Positions 9,198-18,185 of a DNA stretch of 64,000 nucleotides are shown here, in pieces. This stretch comes from Niallia sp052318935 (lineage in GTDB: Bacteria; Bacillota; Bacilli; Bacillales; Cytobacillaceae): the NCBI GenBank assembly GCA_052318935.1, contig JBQRKO010000005.1. One strand, 5' to 3'. A program made the translations under genes and the position numbers. The first letter of the stretch is position 1. Each line of letters starts with the position of its first letter. Below the pieces are notes generated by a model. The model was not told the origin of the DNA and did not search any database. It worked only from the letters and a program-made list of their open reading frames with translations.

Positions 9198-10079
9198 ATG
9201 CCACAGTTTTTTATGAATAAAAGATTGATTATTTTGCTCGTCAGTATTATTATTCTCGTGGCATTAATAGGGTTTTCGATTAAAAGCCGTGATAAGCTTA
9301 CCTGGCCGGAGCAATTCATTAAAGATACAACCGGCTGGGTGCAAACCCTAGTATCAAGACCTACACATTATGTTGCAGGCCTTATTGAAAATGTCCGTGA
9401 TTTGCAAAATACATATGAAGAAAATAAAGTGTTAAAGTCTAAAGTGCAAAACTTAGGAATGCTTGAAGCGCAAGTGCAAGACTTGCAAAAAGAAAATGAC
9501 AAGCTAAACGCAATACTAAAAGAAAAAGAAAGTTTAAGTGATTACGAATTGATGAAAGCGACCGTTATTAGAAGGAATCCTGATGGCTGGAATGAGCTGT
9601 TAACCATTAATAAAGGGACAAGCAACGGAGTAGAAAAAAATATGCCTATTATTACTGCTGAAGGATTAATTGGAAAAGTGAAATCTGTCAGTTCTGGTAC
9701 GGCAACTGTTCAGCTGCTAAATTCGGAAGATCCGACAAATCGCATCTCTGCAGTCATTCAAGAAGATAAAAAGAAAAAATTGAGCAGTATTTTTGGATTG
9801 ATTGTAGATTATGATAAAGAGTCTAAACAGCTTATCATGCAATGGACAGAAGAGCCGAATAAAGCAAAGGTAGGTAAAGGTCAATTGGTTACTACTTCCG
9901 GACTGGGTGGAGTGTTTCCAAAAGGTCTGCTGATAGGAAAAGTAGTAAAGGTTGAACCGGATGAAGATGGATTAACGAAAAAAGCCTATTTAGAACCAGC
10001 TGCTGATTTTTATGATATTGAGCATCTTATGATTGTGAAAAGACTAATGCAGCAGGTGAAGGAAGAGGACGGTTTATGA
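9198..10079 (+). CDS. mreC: Rod-shape-determining protein MreC
   Basis: 293 residues. Single N-terminal membrane helix (about 8-28), coiled coil at about 65-110 (YEENKVLKSKVQNLG... QKENDKLNAILKEKE), then the beta-rich extracellular domain. MreC links MreB to the penicillin-binding proteins. An internal repeat-like pair of ITAEGLIGKVKSV and TSGLGGVFPKGLLIGKV is typical. The stop codon overlaps the mreD start by four bases. Confidence 0.96.
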   Translation: MPQFFMNKRLIILLVSIIILVALIGFSIKSRDKLTWPEQFIKDTTGWVQTLVSRPTHYVAGLIENVRDLQNTYEENKVLKSKVQNLGMLEAQVQDLQKENDKLNAILKEKESLSDYELMKATVIRRNPDGWNELLTINKGTSNGVEKNMPIITAEGLIGKVKSVSSGTATVQLLNSEDPTNRISAVIQEDKKKKLSSIFGLIVDYDKESKQLIMQWTEEPNKAKVGKGQLVTTSGLGGVFPKGLLIGKVVKVEPDEDGLTKKAYLEPAADFYDIEHLMIVKRLMQQVKEEDGL

Positions 10080-10591
10080 GAAAGTATGTAGTAGGTGGCT
10101 TATTAGCATTAATGTTCATATTAGAAAGCATTTTTGTAGAGCTGCTTCCAGCAGAGCTTTTTCATAGTAATCGAATATTAATTCCACATTTTCTTATTTT
10201 AACAATCCTGTTTCTTTCCATATACGGCAGTCGGAATATCGGGATTGTTTATGCATTTGCTTTTGGGTTATTATTTGATATTGTATATACAGAAATTTTA
10301 GGCATTTATTTTTTTATCTTTCCTTTTATTGTATATGTTTGCAGTAAAATCATGAAGGTTTTTCATCCTAATATTGTAGTGGTTTCTGTCGTATCATTGA
10401 TTGGAATGAGCTTATTAGAAATAGTCGTGTATGAGATGATTTTGATTATTCATCGTACAAGCATGGATTTTAATAGTTTTATTCATTTGCGTCTGATCCC
10501 AACATTAATATTGAATACTGCTTTTCTTATTATTGTAGCTCACCCTATTAAACGTTGTTTTGAAAAATATGCTGCTGAAAGAAGAGAGTAG
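10076..10591 (+). CDS. mreD: Rod-shape-determining protein MreD
   Basis: 171 residues, almost all hydrophobic, with five or six membrane helices. MreD is the integral membrane partner of MreC in the elongasome. The ATGAG overlap with mreC indicates translational coupling. Length and position fit the family; sequence conservation of MreD is low, so the call depends partly on context. Confidence 0.93.
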   Translation: MRKYVVGGLLALMFILESIFVELLPAELFHSNRILIPHFLILTILFLSIYGSRNIGIVYAFAFGLLFDIVYTEILGIYFFIFPFIVYVCSKIMKVFHPNIVVVSVVSLIGMSLLEIVVYEMILIIHRTSMDFNSFIHLRLIPTLILNTAFLIIVAHPIKRCFEKYAAERRE

Positions 10592-10755
10592 CAGCAAACT
10601 GCTAGGAAAATAGTATAGGTGCATAAAAATGTGGCAACAAATAACCCTTTCATTTAAGGTGGCGTGAACGAAGCTAAACCTTTTCACTTTCTAGGAAAAC
10701 AGAAAGAAAAAGCAACTTAATGATACGGATGCTGTTCCAATATGTGCAGCTCCGT

Positions 10756-10783
10756 CCCCTTTTCCACAGAAAAGGGGTTTTCT
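10756..10783 (+). terminator. Terminator of the mre operon
   Basis: Perfect 9-bp arms CCCCTTTTC and GAAAAGGGG, loop CACA, followed by TTTTC. Confidence 0.8.
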
Positions 10784-10821
10784 AGTAAGATAAGAAAGTA
10801 TAAAATTTCGAACGTAGTTTA

Positions 10822-10946
10822 GTGTCTAGCTCGGGCGCCTAGCCCCTGTGAAAGATAACCTCTTGCCTCTAAAAGTAAAAAACACTTTTTGAGTCAAGAG
10901 AACATTTTTCTTCGGGGCTGAGCAAGGCGCCTGCGCTTTTCTTATA
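10822..10946. repeat. Intergenic repeat with GGCGCC arms, copy 1
   Basis: Imperfect inverted repeat starting GTGTCTAGCTCGGGCGCC and ending GGCGCCTGCGCTTTTCTTA. Its last 71 bases (10875-10945) recur almost unchanged at 20337-20407. The mreD-minC gap (10592-11228) otherwise holds the mre terminator, AT-rich sequence and probably the minC promoter; I see no gene in it. Confidence 0.8.
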
Positions 10947-11228
10947 ACGTTTACATACGTAGAGTTAATTCAATGATTTAAAAAGTAAATGTCGTTTTAT
11001 ATAGAGAGGATTTTACAAAAGTTTTGTCGAATGTAATGATGAATCATTTTATATTTTTAATCATTGTGATTAATCAAATAATAGATGGATAAAAGATATA
11101 TTTCAAACTTTATATTTGTTGTGAAAACACTTGTGTCATACAGCAGGTTTTAACGTTTGGAATAAGTACAACAAATAAAATATTTGAGAAATGCATTCCT
11201 TTTTCCTAGCAGAGGTGAACATCTTGAA

Positions 11229-11906
11229 ATGAATAAAAAGCAGTTAGTAACAATTAAAGGAACAAAAAATGGCTTAAGTCTTCATCTGAATGATAATTGT
11301 TCATTTGAAGAACTGAAACAAGAGTTAGATGCAAAGCTGAGTGAAAGTTTAACTATTCAGGAGGATCGGCCAGATATTAAGGTAAATGTGGAACTCGGCA
11401 ATAGATACTTATCTGAAGATCAACAAGAAGAAATTGCAACCGTCATACAAGCGAAAAAAAACCTTTCTGTTCATGCAATCAACAGCAATATTGTCACAAA
11501 GCAAGAGGCGGAAAAATGGGCAAGTGAAAAGGAACTAGTTTCTGTTACCAGCATTGTCCGTTCTGGTCAAATATTAGAGGTGCCAGGAGATTTATTATTA
11601 ATTGGAGATGTTAATCCTGGCGGAAAGGTAATTGCTGGTGGAAATATATTTATTATGGGGCAGTTAAAAGGGATTGCTCATGCAGGCTACAATGGAAATG
11701 ATCAAGCCATTGTTGCTGCTTCTGTAATGAGGCCTACTCAGCTGCGAATCAGCAGTTTAATTAATAGAGCACCAGATCATTATCCTGATGATGAGAAGCG
11801 TGAAATGGAATGTGCTTATGTCGATAATAGCGTGATTTTAATTGATAGATTACAAGTTTTGACACATTTAAGGCCAAATTTAACAAAATTGGAAGGGGGA
11901 ATTTAG
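11229..11906 (+). CDS. minC: Septum site-determining protein MinC
   Basis: About 225 residues. MinC inhibits FtsZ polymerisation away from midcell and is brought to the membrane by MinD. The C-terminal beta-helix domain is clear (GDVNPGGKVIAGGNIFIMGQLKGIAHAG). ATG 11229 is preferred because AGAGGTG lies about 10 nt upstream; an earlier in-frame ATG at 11184 would add 15 residues unlike MinC. The stop is two bases before minD. Confidence 0.95.
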   Translation: MNKKQLVTIKGTKNGLSLHLNDNCSFEELKQELDAKLSESLTIQEDRPDIKVNVELGNRYLSEDQQEEIATVIQAKKNLSVHAINSNIVTKQEAEKWASEKELVSVTSIVRSGQILEVPGDLLLIGDVNPGGKVIAGGNIFIMGQLKGIAHAGYNGNDQAIVAASVMRPTQLRISSLINRAPDHYPDDEKREMECAYVDNSVILIDRLQVLTHLRPNLTKLEGGI

Positions 11907-11907
11907 G

Positions 11908-12711
11908 ATGGGAGAAGCAATCGTTGTAACATCTGGCAAAGGCGGAGTTGGCAAAACAACAACTACTGCAAATATTGGAACTGCACTTGCCTTACAAGGG
12001 AAAAAAGTATGTTTAATAGACACAGATATTGGTCTTAGAAATCTAGATGTCGTAATGGGACTTGAGAATAGAATTATTTACGACCTAGTAGATGTAGTTG
12101 AAGAACGATGCAAAATACATCAAGCCCTTGTAAAAGATAAACGTTTTGATGATCTATTATACTTATTGCCTGCAGCTCAAACGAGTGATAAAACAGCCGT
12201 TCATCCTACCCAAATGAAAGAATTGGTAATGAAATTAAAGCAGGACTATGATTATATTATTATTGATTGTCCTGCTGGGATTGAACAAGGATATAAAAAT
12301 GCAGTGGCAGGTGCAGATAAAGCAATTGTAGTTACTACTCCGGAAGTATCTTCCGTAAGAGATGCTGACAGAGTAATCGGTTTATTGGAAAAAGAAGAAA
12401 ATGTTGCCCCGCCTCTGCTTGTAATTAACCGTATTCGCAACCATATGGTGAAAAACGGAGATATGTTGGATATTGACGAAGTAACTACTCATTTGTCGAT
12501 TGATTTATTAGGAATTGTTGCGGACGACGATGAAGTTATTCGCGCATCTAACAATGGAGAGCCAATTGCTCTTAATCCAAACAGCAAATCATCGATCGCA
12601 TACCGAAATATTGCCCGCAGAATACTTGGAGAATCTGTTCCACTGCAGCATTTAGAAGAAGAATCTAAAGGCGTATTTGCGAAAATAAAAATGTTTTTTG
12701 GCGCGAAATAG
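11908..12711 (+). CDS. minD: Septum site-determining ATPase MinD
   Basis: 267 residues. Deviant Walker A motif SGKGGVGKTTTTANIG at the N-terminus, the DTDIGLRNLDVVMGLENR block and IIIDCPAGIEQG (Walker B). The C-terminus ends in an amphipathic helix (GVFAKIKMFFGAK), which binds membrane when ATP is bound. It forms a tight two-gene unit with minC. Confidence 0.98.
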   Translation: MGEAIVVTSGKGGVGKTTTTANIGTALALQGKKVCLIDTDIGLRNLDVVMGLENRIIYDLVDVVEERCKIHQALVKDKRFDDLLYLLPAAQTSDKTAVHPTQMKELVMKLKQDYDYIIIDCPAGIEQGYKNAVAGADKAIVVTTPEVSSVRDADRVIGLLEKEENVAPPLLVINRIRNHMVKNGDMLDIDEVTTHLSIDLLGIVADDDEVIRASNNGEPIALNPNSKSSIAYRNIARRILGESVPLQHLEEESKGVFAKIKMFFGAK

Positions 12712-12722
12712 TGAACGGATAG

Positions 12723-12757
12723 AAAAAACGGTTTCCTTTATGGAAATCGTTTTTTCT
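12723..12757 (+). terminator. Terminator after minD
   Basis: Arms AAAAAACGGTTTCC and GGAAATCGTTTTTT with a TTTAT loop, ending in a T-run. Confidence 0.9.
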
Positions 12758-12874
12758 TTGCAAAAATTATTTCTTTACTAAAAATTCTATTTTTCTTACC
12801 AATTTGTCATACTCTTTCCACCACATTCATAAACTTGTACCAACCAAGAACGAACCGTAAGGGAGGGGTGTGTA

Positions 12875-13651
12875 ATGAGTTCTAGAATAGATGATATTCG
12901 GAAAAGAATTGAAAAAAGGAAACGAGAACAATCCAGAATGGAAAAAAATGTGGATAGTCGAATAGTATGGACGGATGAAGACAATTCCTCTTTTCCTCGT
13001 AATAATGAGCCGTATGATGATGACAGGCATCATGTCCATCCGCTTTTTCGCAAAGAATTATTTCTTTTGAAAATTTTAGGTGCAGCCATCCTATTTTTGG
13101 CTGTTGCTATCATCACAAAACAACAGTCTGAGACATTTGCTCCCGCTGAAAACGCAATCAGGCAAGCGATGAATCAAGAATTTAACTTTGCAGGCGTTTC
13201 TAAATGGTATGAAAACCAATTTGGCAAACCGCTTGCTTTTTTACCGAGTGATATGGATGGAAAATCCAATAACGAAACGAATCACTTACAACAATACGCT
13301 CTTTCTGCTTCTGGAAAAATATTAGAAGACTTTAAAGAAAATGGACAAAGGGTTGCGATTGAAACAGGAAGTGATACAACTGTTCAGGCAATGAATGAAG
13401 GAACGGTTGTTTTTGCAGGTGAGAAAGAAGGATTTGGAAACACCGTGGTTATTCAGCATAGTGATAAAAGTGAATCTTGGTATGGAAATTTAAAAGAGAT
13501 AGATGTAAAAATATACGATACGTTAAAACAAGGTGACAAAGTGGGAGTTGCGTCCAGTTATGAACATAATGATTCGTTGGGATTATTCTACTTTGCCATA
13601 AAAAAAGGCAATGATTTTATCGATCCAATTCAGGTGATTGATTTTGAATAA
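12875..13651 (+). CDS. spoIVFA: Stage IV sporulation protein FA (M23-like regulator of SpoIVFB)
   Basis: 258 residues. Charged cytoplasmic N-terminus, one membrane helix at about residues 67-85 (LLKILGAAILFLAVAII), then an M23-fold domain (VQAMNEGTVVFAGEKEGFGNTVVIQHSDKSESWYGNL...). The catalytic histidines of active M23 enzymes are not conserved, as expected, because SpoIVFA holds SpoIVFB inactive in the outer forespore membrane until SpoIVB cleaves it. GGGAGGGG lies upstream of ATG 12875. Confidence 0.95.
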   Translation: MSSRIDDIRKRIEKRKREQSRMEKNVDSRIVWTDEDNSSFPRNNEPYDDDRHHVHPLFRKELFLLKILGAAILFLAVAIITKQQSETFAPAENAIRQAMNQEFNFAGVSKWYENQFGKPLAFLPSDMDGKSNNETNHLQQYALSASGKILEDFKENGQRVAIETGSDTTVQAMNEGTVVFAGEKEGFGNTVVIQHSDKSESWYGNLKEIDVKIYDTLKQGDKVGVASSYEHNDSLGLFYFAIKKGNDFIDPIQVIDFE

Positions 13652-14510
13652 ATATGTTCGTGTTTTTCGATATTTATATATCCATCCATTATTATGGGTT
13701 GTCATTGCGATTGGGGTCATGACTGCTCATTTTTATGAATTATGTTTACTTTTATTGATTATTACGATACATGAATTAGGACATGGAATGGCAGCATCCT
13801 TTTTTTCTTGGAGGATCAAACGGATTGCTTTATTGCCATTCGGTGGTGTTGCAGAGATGGATGAACACGGAAACCGCCCTCTTAAAGAAGAAGCGATTGT
13901 GCTGATCGCAGGTCCGTTGCAGCATATTTGGATGTTTGCTGTTGCTTATTTGCTTCATATAAATGGATTTCTTTCTCTTTCTCTTTATGAAGCATTTTGG
14001 CAATATAACACGATGATTCTACTGTTCAATTTGCTACCTATATGGCCGTTGGACGGTGGGAAATTCGTTTTTCTTTATTTATCATTAAAAAAATCCTTTC
14101 CAGTTGCTCAAAAATTATCTTTAGTCTTCTCGTTAATTTGCGTTTGTTTATTTATTCTCCTAGTAGTGAGTATAATGCCAACGAATCTAAATGCATGGAT
14201 CATTATATGTTTTTTAGCTTTTTCCCTTTATTTTGAGTGGAAGCAAAGCAAATACATCTTTATCCGCTTTTTATTAGAACGATATTATGGCAATGCAATT
14301 GAGTTAAGGCAATTAAAACCGATTGAGGTAGATGAAGGGGAAAAGATTTTTCAAGTATTACAACATTTCCATCGAGGCTGCAAGCACCCGATTATTATTA
14401 CTTCAAAAGAAAAAGACAAAAGAATGCTGGATGAAAATGAAGTGCTTCACGCCTATTTTACCGATAAATTAGTTTCGGTGAAGATAGGGGATTTAATATA
14501 TCCAGTATAA
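13644..14510 (+). CDS. spoIVFB: Stage IV sporulation protein FB, intramembrane metalloprotease
   Basis: About 288 residues, polytopic. It processes pro-sigma-K in the mother cell. The zinc motif HELGH (in ITIHELGHGMAASFF) and the second ligand motif NLLPIWPLDGGK are intact. A CBS-type C-terminus is present (RFLLERYYGN... GCKHPIII). The TTG at 13644 gives MNKYVRVF, matching known SpoIVFB starts, with CAGGTGA upstream; a TTG at 13638 lies too close to that site. The start overlaps the spoIVFA stop, suggesting coupling. Confidence 0.96.
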   Translation: MNKYVRVFRYLYIHPLLWVVIAIGVMTAHFYELCLLLLIITIHELGHGMAASFFSWRIKRIALLPFGGVAEMDEHGNRPLKEEAIVLIAGPLQHIWMFAVAYLLHINGFLSLSLYEAFWQYNTMILLFNLLPIWPLDGGKFVFLYLSLKKSFPVAQKLSLVFSLICVCLFILLVVSIMPTNLNAWIIICFLAFSLYFEWKQSKYIFIRFLLERYYGNAIELRQLKPIEVDEGEKIFQVLQHFHRGCKHPIIITSKEKDKRMLDENEVLHAYFTDKLVSVKIGDLIYPV

Positions 14511-14645
14511 TTTTTTTTGGAAAAGTGTTGTTTGAAGAAAAATTCAATATATTTAAGATGATCCTAAAAGAAAGTTTCCCTTTTGATAAATTTATTATAA
14601 TATCGTGTATGAAGATATTATCGTGGAAGATAAAGGGTGAACTAG

Positions 14646-16082
14646 TTGGATAAAGTACTAATTAATGTAAAAACAACAGAAAAACGTTTTGTTTATATAA
14701 AAGAAAATAGGCTGGAGCGGTTGTATGTTCAGCAGCCGCAGCAAGTATCATCGGTTGGCAATATTTATTTAGGACAAGTGACTAAAGTAGTTCCGGGCAT
14801 GAATGCTGCTTTTGTAGAAATTGGCGAAGGAAAAGGCGGCTATTTATCGAAAGAAAAAATTGCCTCCTATGCTTGCGATAACCGGAATATAGAACAGAAG
14901 AAAAATATCAGCATTTCTTCCTTCGTTAAGCAGGGAGAACGTGTGCTAGTACAAGTTGTAAAAGATGCTTCTGGTACTAAGGGACCGAAACTAACAGGTA
15001 TTTTGGAGTTTTCTGGGGAAAATATCGTGTATATGCCCTTTGGCAGATATACGGCTGTTAGTAAAAAAATAGGCGATGCAGAAAAAACTCGTTTTTTACG
15101 TGGATTAGGAAATGAGATGACGACAGAAAATGAAGGTATTATTTTTCGAACATCTGCAGCAAACTTAACAAAAGAACAATTGACTTTAGAACTTGATCAT
15201 TTGCGAGAACAGTTCCAGGAAGTTGCAAATAAAGCGGCCATGCTAAAAAAGGTCACCGTATTAAAAGAAAAGGACGATTTTGAAAAAGAATTAATCAATG
15301 TGTTAGACCAACTGCAAGATGCAGAAGTAATGGTAGATGACTTAGAAGATACAAAAAAATGGGCTCGAAAATATCCTAACTTAATAGTCCAATTTTATCA
15401 GCATAATAAAGATATGTTTTCTTATTATGGTATTGAAAAAGAAATCGATAAAGCGTTAAAAAGGATTGTGTGGTTAGAGAACGGTGCTTATATCATTATA
15501 GATGAAACAGAAGCGTTAACGATGATTGATGTGAATACAGGTAAATTTTCTGGGAAAAATCGGTTGGAAGATACCGTTTTTCAAACAAATAAACTTGCTG
15601 CTAAGGAAGTGGCAAGACAGTTGAAAATCCGCGATATATCAGGGATTGTTTTAGTCGATTTTATTGATATGACAGCGTTTAATCAAAAGCAAATTCAAGA
15701 GGAAATGATAAACGCTTTACAACAGGATAGCAGGCAGACAAAAGTGCTTGGGTTTACGTCGCTTGGCATTCTGCAATTAACGAGAAAGAAAACAGTAAAG
15801 GCTTTAAAAGAGGTGCTGCATACAAAATGCACCGTATGTGATGGGACAGGTTTTGTATTAAGCCCAGAAAGTGTGGCGTTTCAATTAGAAAGAGAACTCT
15901 GGGAGTATCGGTACACAGATTGTGAACGGATTTTAATTGAAGCCACCGCTGATGTGATCCAAGTATTTTCTGGTCCAAAAGACATCCATAAGTCAAGGTT
16001 AGAAGAAATCTTAGGCATCAAGCTGGAATTTCAATCCTCCAGCATGGCTAAACCGCATTATTCGATTATCTATACAGGTTAA
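14646..16082 (+). CDS. rng: RNase E/G-family endoribonuclease
   Basis: 478 residues. S1-like RNA-binding region at about 35-125 (GNIYLGQVTKVVPGMNAAFVEIG). Catalytic aspartates lie in MIDVNTGKFSG and IVLVDFIDM, and the zinc-link motif is CTVCDGTG at about 398-405. The enzyme cuts single-stranded RNA in decay and rRNA maturation. B. subtilis lacks this gene, but many other Bacillaceae carry it between spoIVFB and rplU. Start TTG 14646 lies behind AAGGGTGAA. Confidence 0.94.
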   Translation: MDKVLINVKTTEKRFVYIKENRLERLYVQQPQQVSSVGNIYLGQVTKVVPGMNAAFVEIGEGKGGYLSKEKIASYACDNRNIEQKKNISISSFVKQGERVLVQVVKDASGTKGPKLTGILEFSGENIVYMPFGRYTAVSKKIGDAEKTRFLRGLGNEMTTENEGIIFRTSAANLTKEQLTLELDHLREQFQEVANKAAMLKKVTVLKEKDDFEKELINVLDQLQDAEVMVDDLEDTKKWARKYPNLIVQFYQHNKDMFSYYGIEKEIDKALKRIVWLENGAYIIIDETEALTMIDVNTGKFSGKNRLEDTVFQTNKLAAKEVARQLKIRDISGIVLVDFIDMTAFNQKQIQEEMINALQQDSRQTKVLGFTSLGILQLTRKKTVKALKEVLHTKCTVCDGTGFVLSPESVAFQLERELWEYRYTDCERILIEATADVIQVFSGPKDIHKSRLEEILGIKLEFQSSSMAKPHYSIIYTG

Positions 16083-16142
16083 GAGTGTGGAAAATCATGA
16101 TAGGTTCTTGTTGACAGTAGGAAAGAATCATGATAGTATTTT

Positions 16143-16252
16143 ACTGTTGTTTGTAGCACCCGTGCTCTACAACCGCTCAGAACAGGTAGATAAGTTTTTG
16201 CTGGTTGCAAAACGCCTGTGATTGGCGAGTCTTAGTCTAACAAGGAGGTGCA
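16143..16252 (+). promoter_or_regulatory. Ribosomal protein L21 leader
   Basis: The segment TTGTAGCACCCGTGCTCTACAA, then ACCGCTCAGAACAGGTAGATAAG, and further on GATTGGCGAGTCTTAGTCTAACA just before the rplU ribosome site has the form of the L21 leader RNA known upstream of rplU in Bacillales. It is thought to let L21 repress its own operon. Assigned from recognisable segments and position; a covariance-model search was not possible. Confidence 0.75.
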
Positions 16253-16257
16253 GTTTA

Positions 16258-16566
16258 ATGTACGCAATTATTGAAACTGGCGGTAAGCAAATTAAAGTTG
16301 AAGAAGGTCAAGCTATCTACATTGAGAAATTAAATGCAGAAGCAGGCGAGACTGTTACTTTTGACAAAGTTCTTTTCGTTGGCGGAGAAAATGTAAAAGT
16401 AGGAAGCCCAGTTGTTGATGGAGCTACTGTTACAGCTAAAGTTGAAAAACAAGGCCGTCAAAAGAAAATCATCGTTTTCAAATATAAAGCGAAGAAAAAT
16501 TACCGTAAAAAACAAGGTCATCGTCAACCGTACACAAAAGTTGTTATTGAAAAAATCAACGCGTAA
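16258..16566 (+). CDS. rplU: 50S ribosomal protein L21
   Basis: 102 residues, full length. MYAIIETGGKQIKVEEGQ at the start and GHRQPYT near the end are hallmark L21 sequences. AAGGAGGTG lies just upstream. First gene of rplU-prp-rpmA. Confidence 0.99.
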   Translation: MYAIIETGGKQIKVEEGQAIYIEKLNAEAGETVTFDKVLFVGGENVKVGSPVVDGATVTAKVEKQGRQKKIIVFKYKAKKNYRKKQGHRQPYTKVVIEKINA

Positions 16567-16578
16567 GGTTGTTTTTGG

Positions 16579-16911
16579 ATGATCGATATTACGATTAACA
16601 AAACAGATTGTGGTCTTATTGATTCGTTTACAATTAGCGGTCATGCTTTATTTGCAAATAAAGGGAAAGATATTGTTTGTGCAGGAGTTTCAGCTGTTTC
16701 GATTGGAACCATTAATGCTGTTATTGCCCTTACTGGTATTACCCCTATTATTAAGCAAGGAAAAGATGGTGGATTTTTAAGCTGCACGATTCCAACAGAA
16801 ATAGCGGATGAGAGCAGACAAAAAATACAGCTTCTTTTAGAAGGGATGATTGTTTCATTCGAAACGATTGAAAGGGACTATGGAAAATACGTAGCTATCA
16901 CTTATAATTAA
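16579..16911 (+). CDS. prp: Ribosomal-processing cysteine protease Prp
   Basis: 110 residues. Prp removes the N-terminal extension of L27 before ribosome assembly. The catalytic histidine lies in SGHALFANKGKD and the cysteine in IVCAGVSAVS, with the spacing of the family. It sits between rplU and rpmA, the normal position in Firmicutes whose L27 carries a cleavable extension. Confidence 0.95.
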   Translation: MIDITINKTDCGLIDSFTISGHALFANKGKDIVCAGVSAVSIGTINAVIALTGITPIIKQGKDGGFLSCTIPTEIADESRQKIQLLLEGMIVSFETIERDYGKYVAITYN

Positions 16912-16927
16912 ATAGGAGGTGGAACGA

Positions 16928-17218
16928 ATGTTAAGATTAGATCTTCAGTTTTTTGCATCGAAAAAAGGGGTAGGTTCTACAAAGAACGGACGCGACTCTA
17001 TTTCAAAACGTTTAGGTGCTAAACGTGCAGATGGTCAATTAGTAACTGGTGGAAGTATTCTTTACCGTCAACGCGGTACAAAAATCTATCCAGGAGTAAA
17101 CGTTGGTCGTGGTGGCGATGATACACTATACGCAAAAGTTGACGGAATCGTTAAATTTGAGCGTCTTGGTCGTGATCGCAAACAAGTTAGCGTATACCCA
17201 GCAGCACAAGAAGCTTAA
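16928..17218 (+). CDS. rpmA: 50S ribosomal protein L27 (Prp-processed form)
   Basis: 96 residues. The N-terminus MLRLDLQFFASKKG contains LQFFA followed by SKKG, the Prp cleavage site. The GGGRGGDDTLYA-type region (NVGRGGDDTLYAKVDG) is conserved. ATG 16928 is chosen because AGGAGGTGG lies directly upstream; a GTG at 16919 would overlap that site. Confidence 0.99.
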   Translation: MLRLDLQFFASKKGVGSTKNGRDSISKRLGAKRADGQLVTGGSILYRQRGTKIYPGVNVGRGGDDTLYAKVDGIVKFERLGRDRKQVSVYPAAQEA

Positions 17219-17225
17219 GCTTTTA

Positions 17226-17260
17226 TGATAGGCTGACTCATACTTTGAGTCAGCCTATCA
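17226..17260 (+). terminator. Terminator hairpin after rpmA
   Basis: 15-bp perfect arms (TGATAGGCTGACTCA and its complement), loop TACTT. No T-run, but the stem is very stable. Confidence 0.7.
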
Positions 17261-17292
17261 ATTTGTATAGAGCAAAATAATTGTTTGTCCTT

Positions 17293-17340
17293 CAACTCTT
17301 AGACAGCAAGTAAGCTAAGCTTCTTTCTGTCTAAGAGTTG
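17293..17340. repeat. Second long hairpin after rpmA
   Basis: 14-bp perfect arms CAACTCTTAGACAG and CTGTCTAAGAGTTG around a 20-base loop that itself contains AAGCTAAGCTT. No coding content. Confidence 0.8.
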
Positions 17341-17358
17341 AATTTTCTATTAAAGGAT

Positions 17359-17436
17359 GTTCAAAAAGGCACCAAACTAAAACTGTGAAACTCTTCGTTG
17401 GCTTGCTTCTAATTTGTTACCTTTTTGAACACACAT
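17359..17436. repeat. Hairpin repeat with GTTCAAAAAGG arms, copy 1
   Basis: Arms GTTCAAAAAGG (17359-17369) and CCTTTTTGAAC (17420-17430) around a ~50-base loop holding TTGCTTCTAATTTG. A related loop and right arm recur at 47572-47645, so this is an interspersed repeat. Confidence 0.7.
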
Positions 17437-17555
17437 TATTATGCTGGGTGGAATTTTTCATTTTTTCGTATATAATTTTTACTCCAGGTTTACTTTTTTG
17501 TTATACTAATTTCAAGCCGTCTTCTGACACTTAATAATCGTGTAGGAGTACAGAA

Positions 17556-18104
17556 ATGAATAAAGACTGGAATACAATAGATTTCTTAAGACATGTACGT
17601 CATGATTGGTTAAATAAGATACAATTAATAAAGGGTAATTTGGCATTAAATAAAGAGGAACGTGTGAAGGAAATTATTGAAATGATTATAATGGAAGCGA
17701 AGCATGAGGCAAAGCTTTCTAATTTACATATGCCTCAGTTTGCATTATTGCTGTTAACATGTAATTGGGAAAATAATTGCTTTCAATTAGAATATGAAGT
17801 ATTAAATGAAGAAAAGTGTCTATTTATAGAAGATGCAGCACTTACGGATTGGACTGTTACATTTTTTGAAGTGTTAAATTCTTGTATTAAAACATACGCA
17901 GAAAATCATTTGTCTGTATCGATTGATCCTCAATCGAAAGGCGTTAGTTTGTATTTTGATTTTAGCGGAATAATAGAAGATAAAGTATCTATCGAGCATT
18001 TTTTAAAATCAAAAACTTCTGATACTATAAAAGTAACGCTTTATGAGTTAACAGAAGAAGAGTTAACTCTAGAATTATTCGTATACTCAAATCACACGAA
18101 ATAA
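17556..18104 (+). CDS. spo0B: Sporulation initiation phosphotransferase Spo0B
   Basis: 182 residues. Spo0B passes phosphate from Spo0F~P to Spo0A through a histidine in the dimeric helical bundle. The motif VRHDWLNKIQLIKGNL carries that histidine (HDWLN). The C-terminal half is a degenerate histidine-kinase-like domain, as in the family. It lies directly before obg, as in B. subtilis. Confidence 0.94.
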   Translation: MNKDWNTIDFLRHVRHDWLNKIQLIKGNLALNKEERVKEIIEMIIMEAKHEAKLSNLHMPQFALLLLTCNWENNCFQLEYEVLNEEKCLFIEDAALTDWTVTFFEVLNSCIKTYAENHLSVSIDPQSKGVSLYFDFSGIIEDKVSIEHFLKSKTSDTIKVTLYELTEEELTLELFVYSNHTK

Positions 18105-18185
18105 GTTGAAGAATATGCATTTCTATAGCTTGGATCGTTTTCGGAAAACAAGAATGTTTTCGACGTTTACAGGAGGAAAAAAGAT

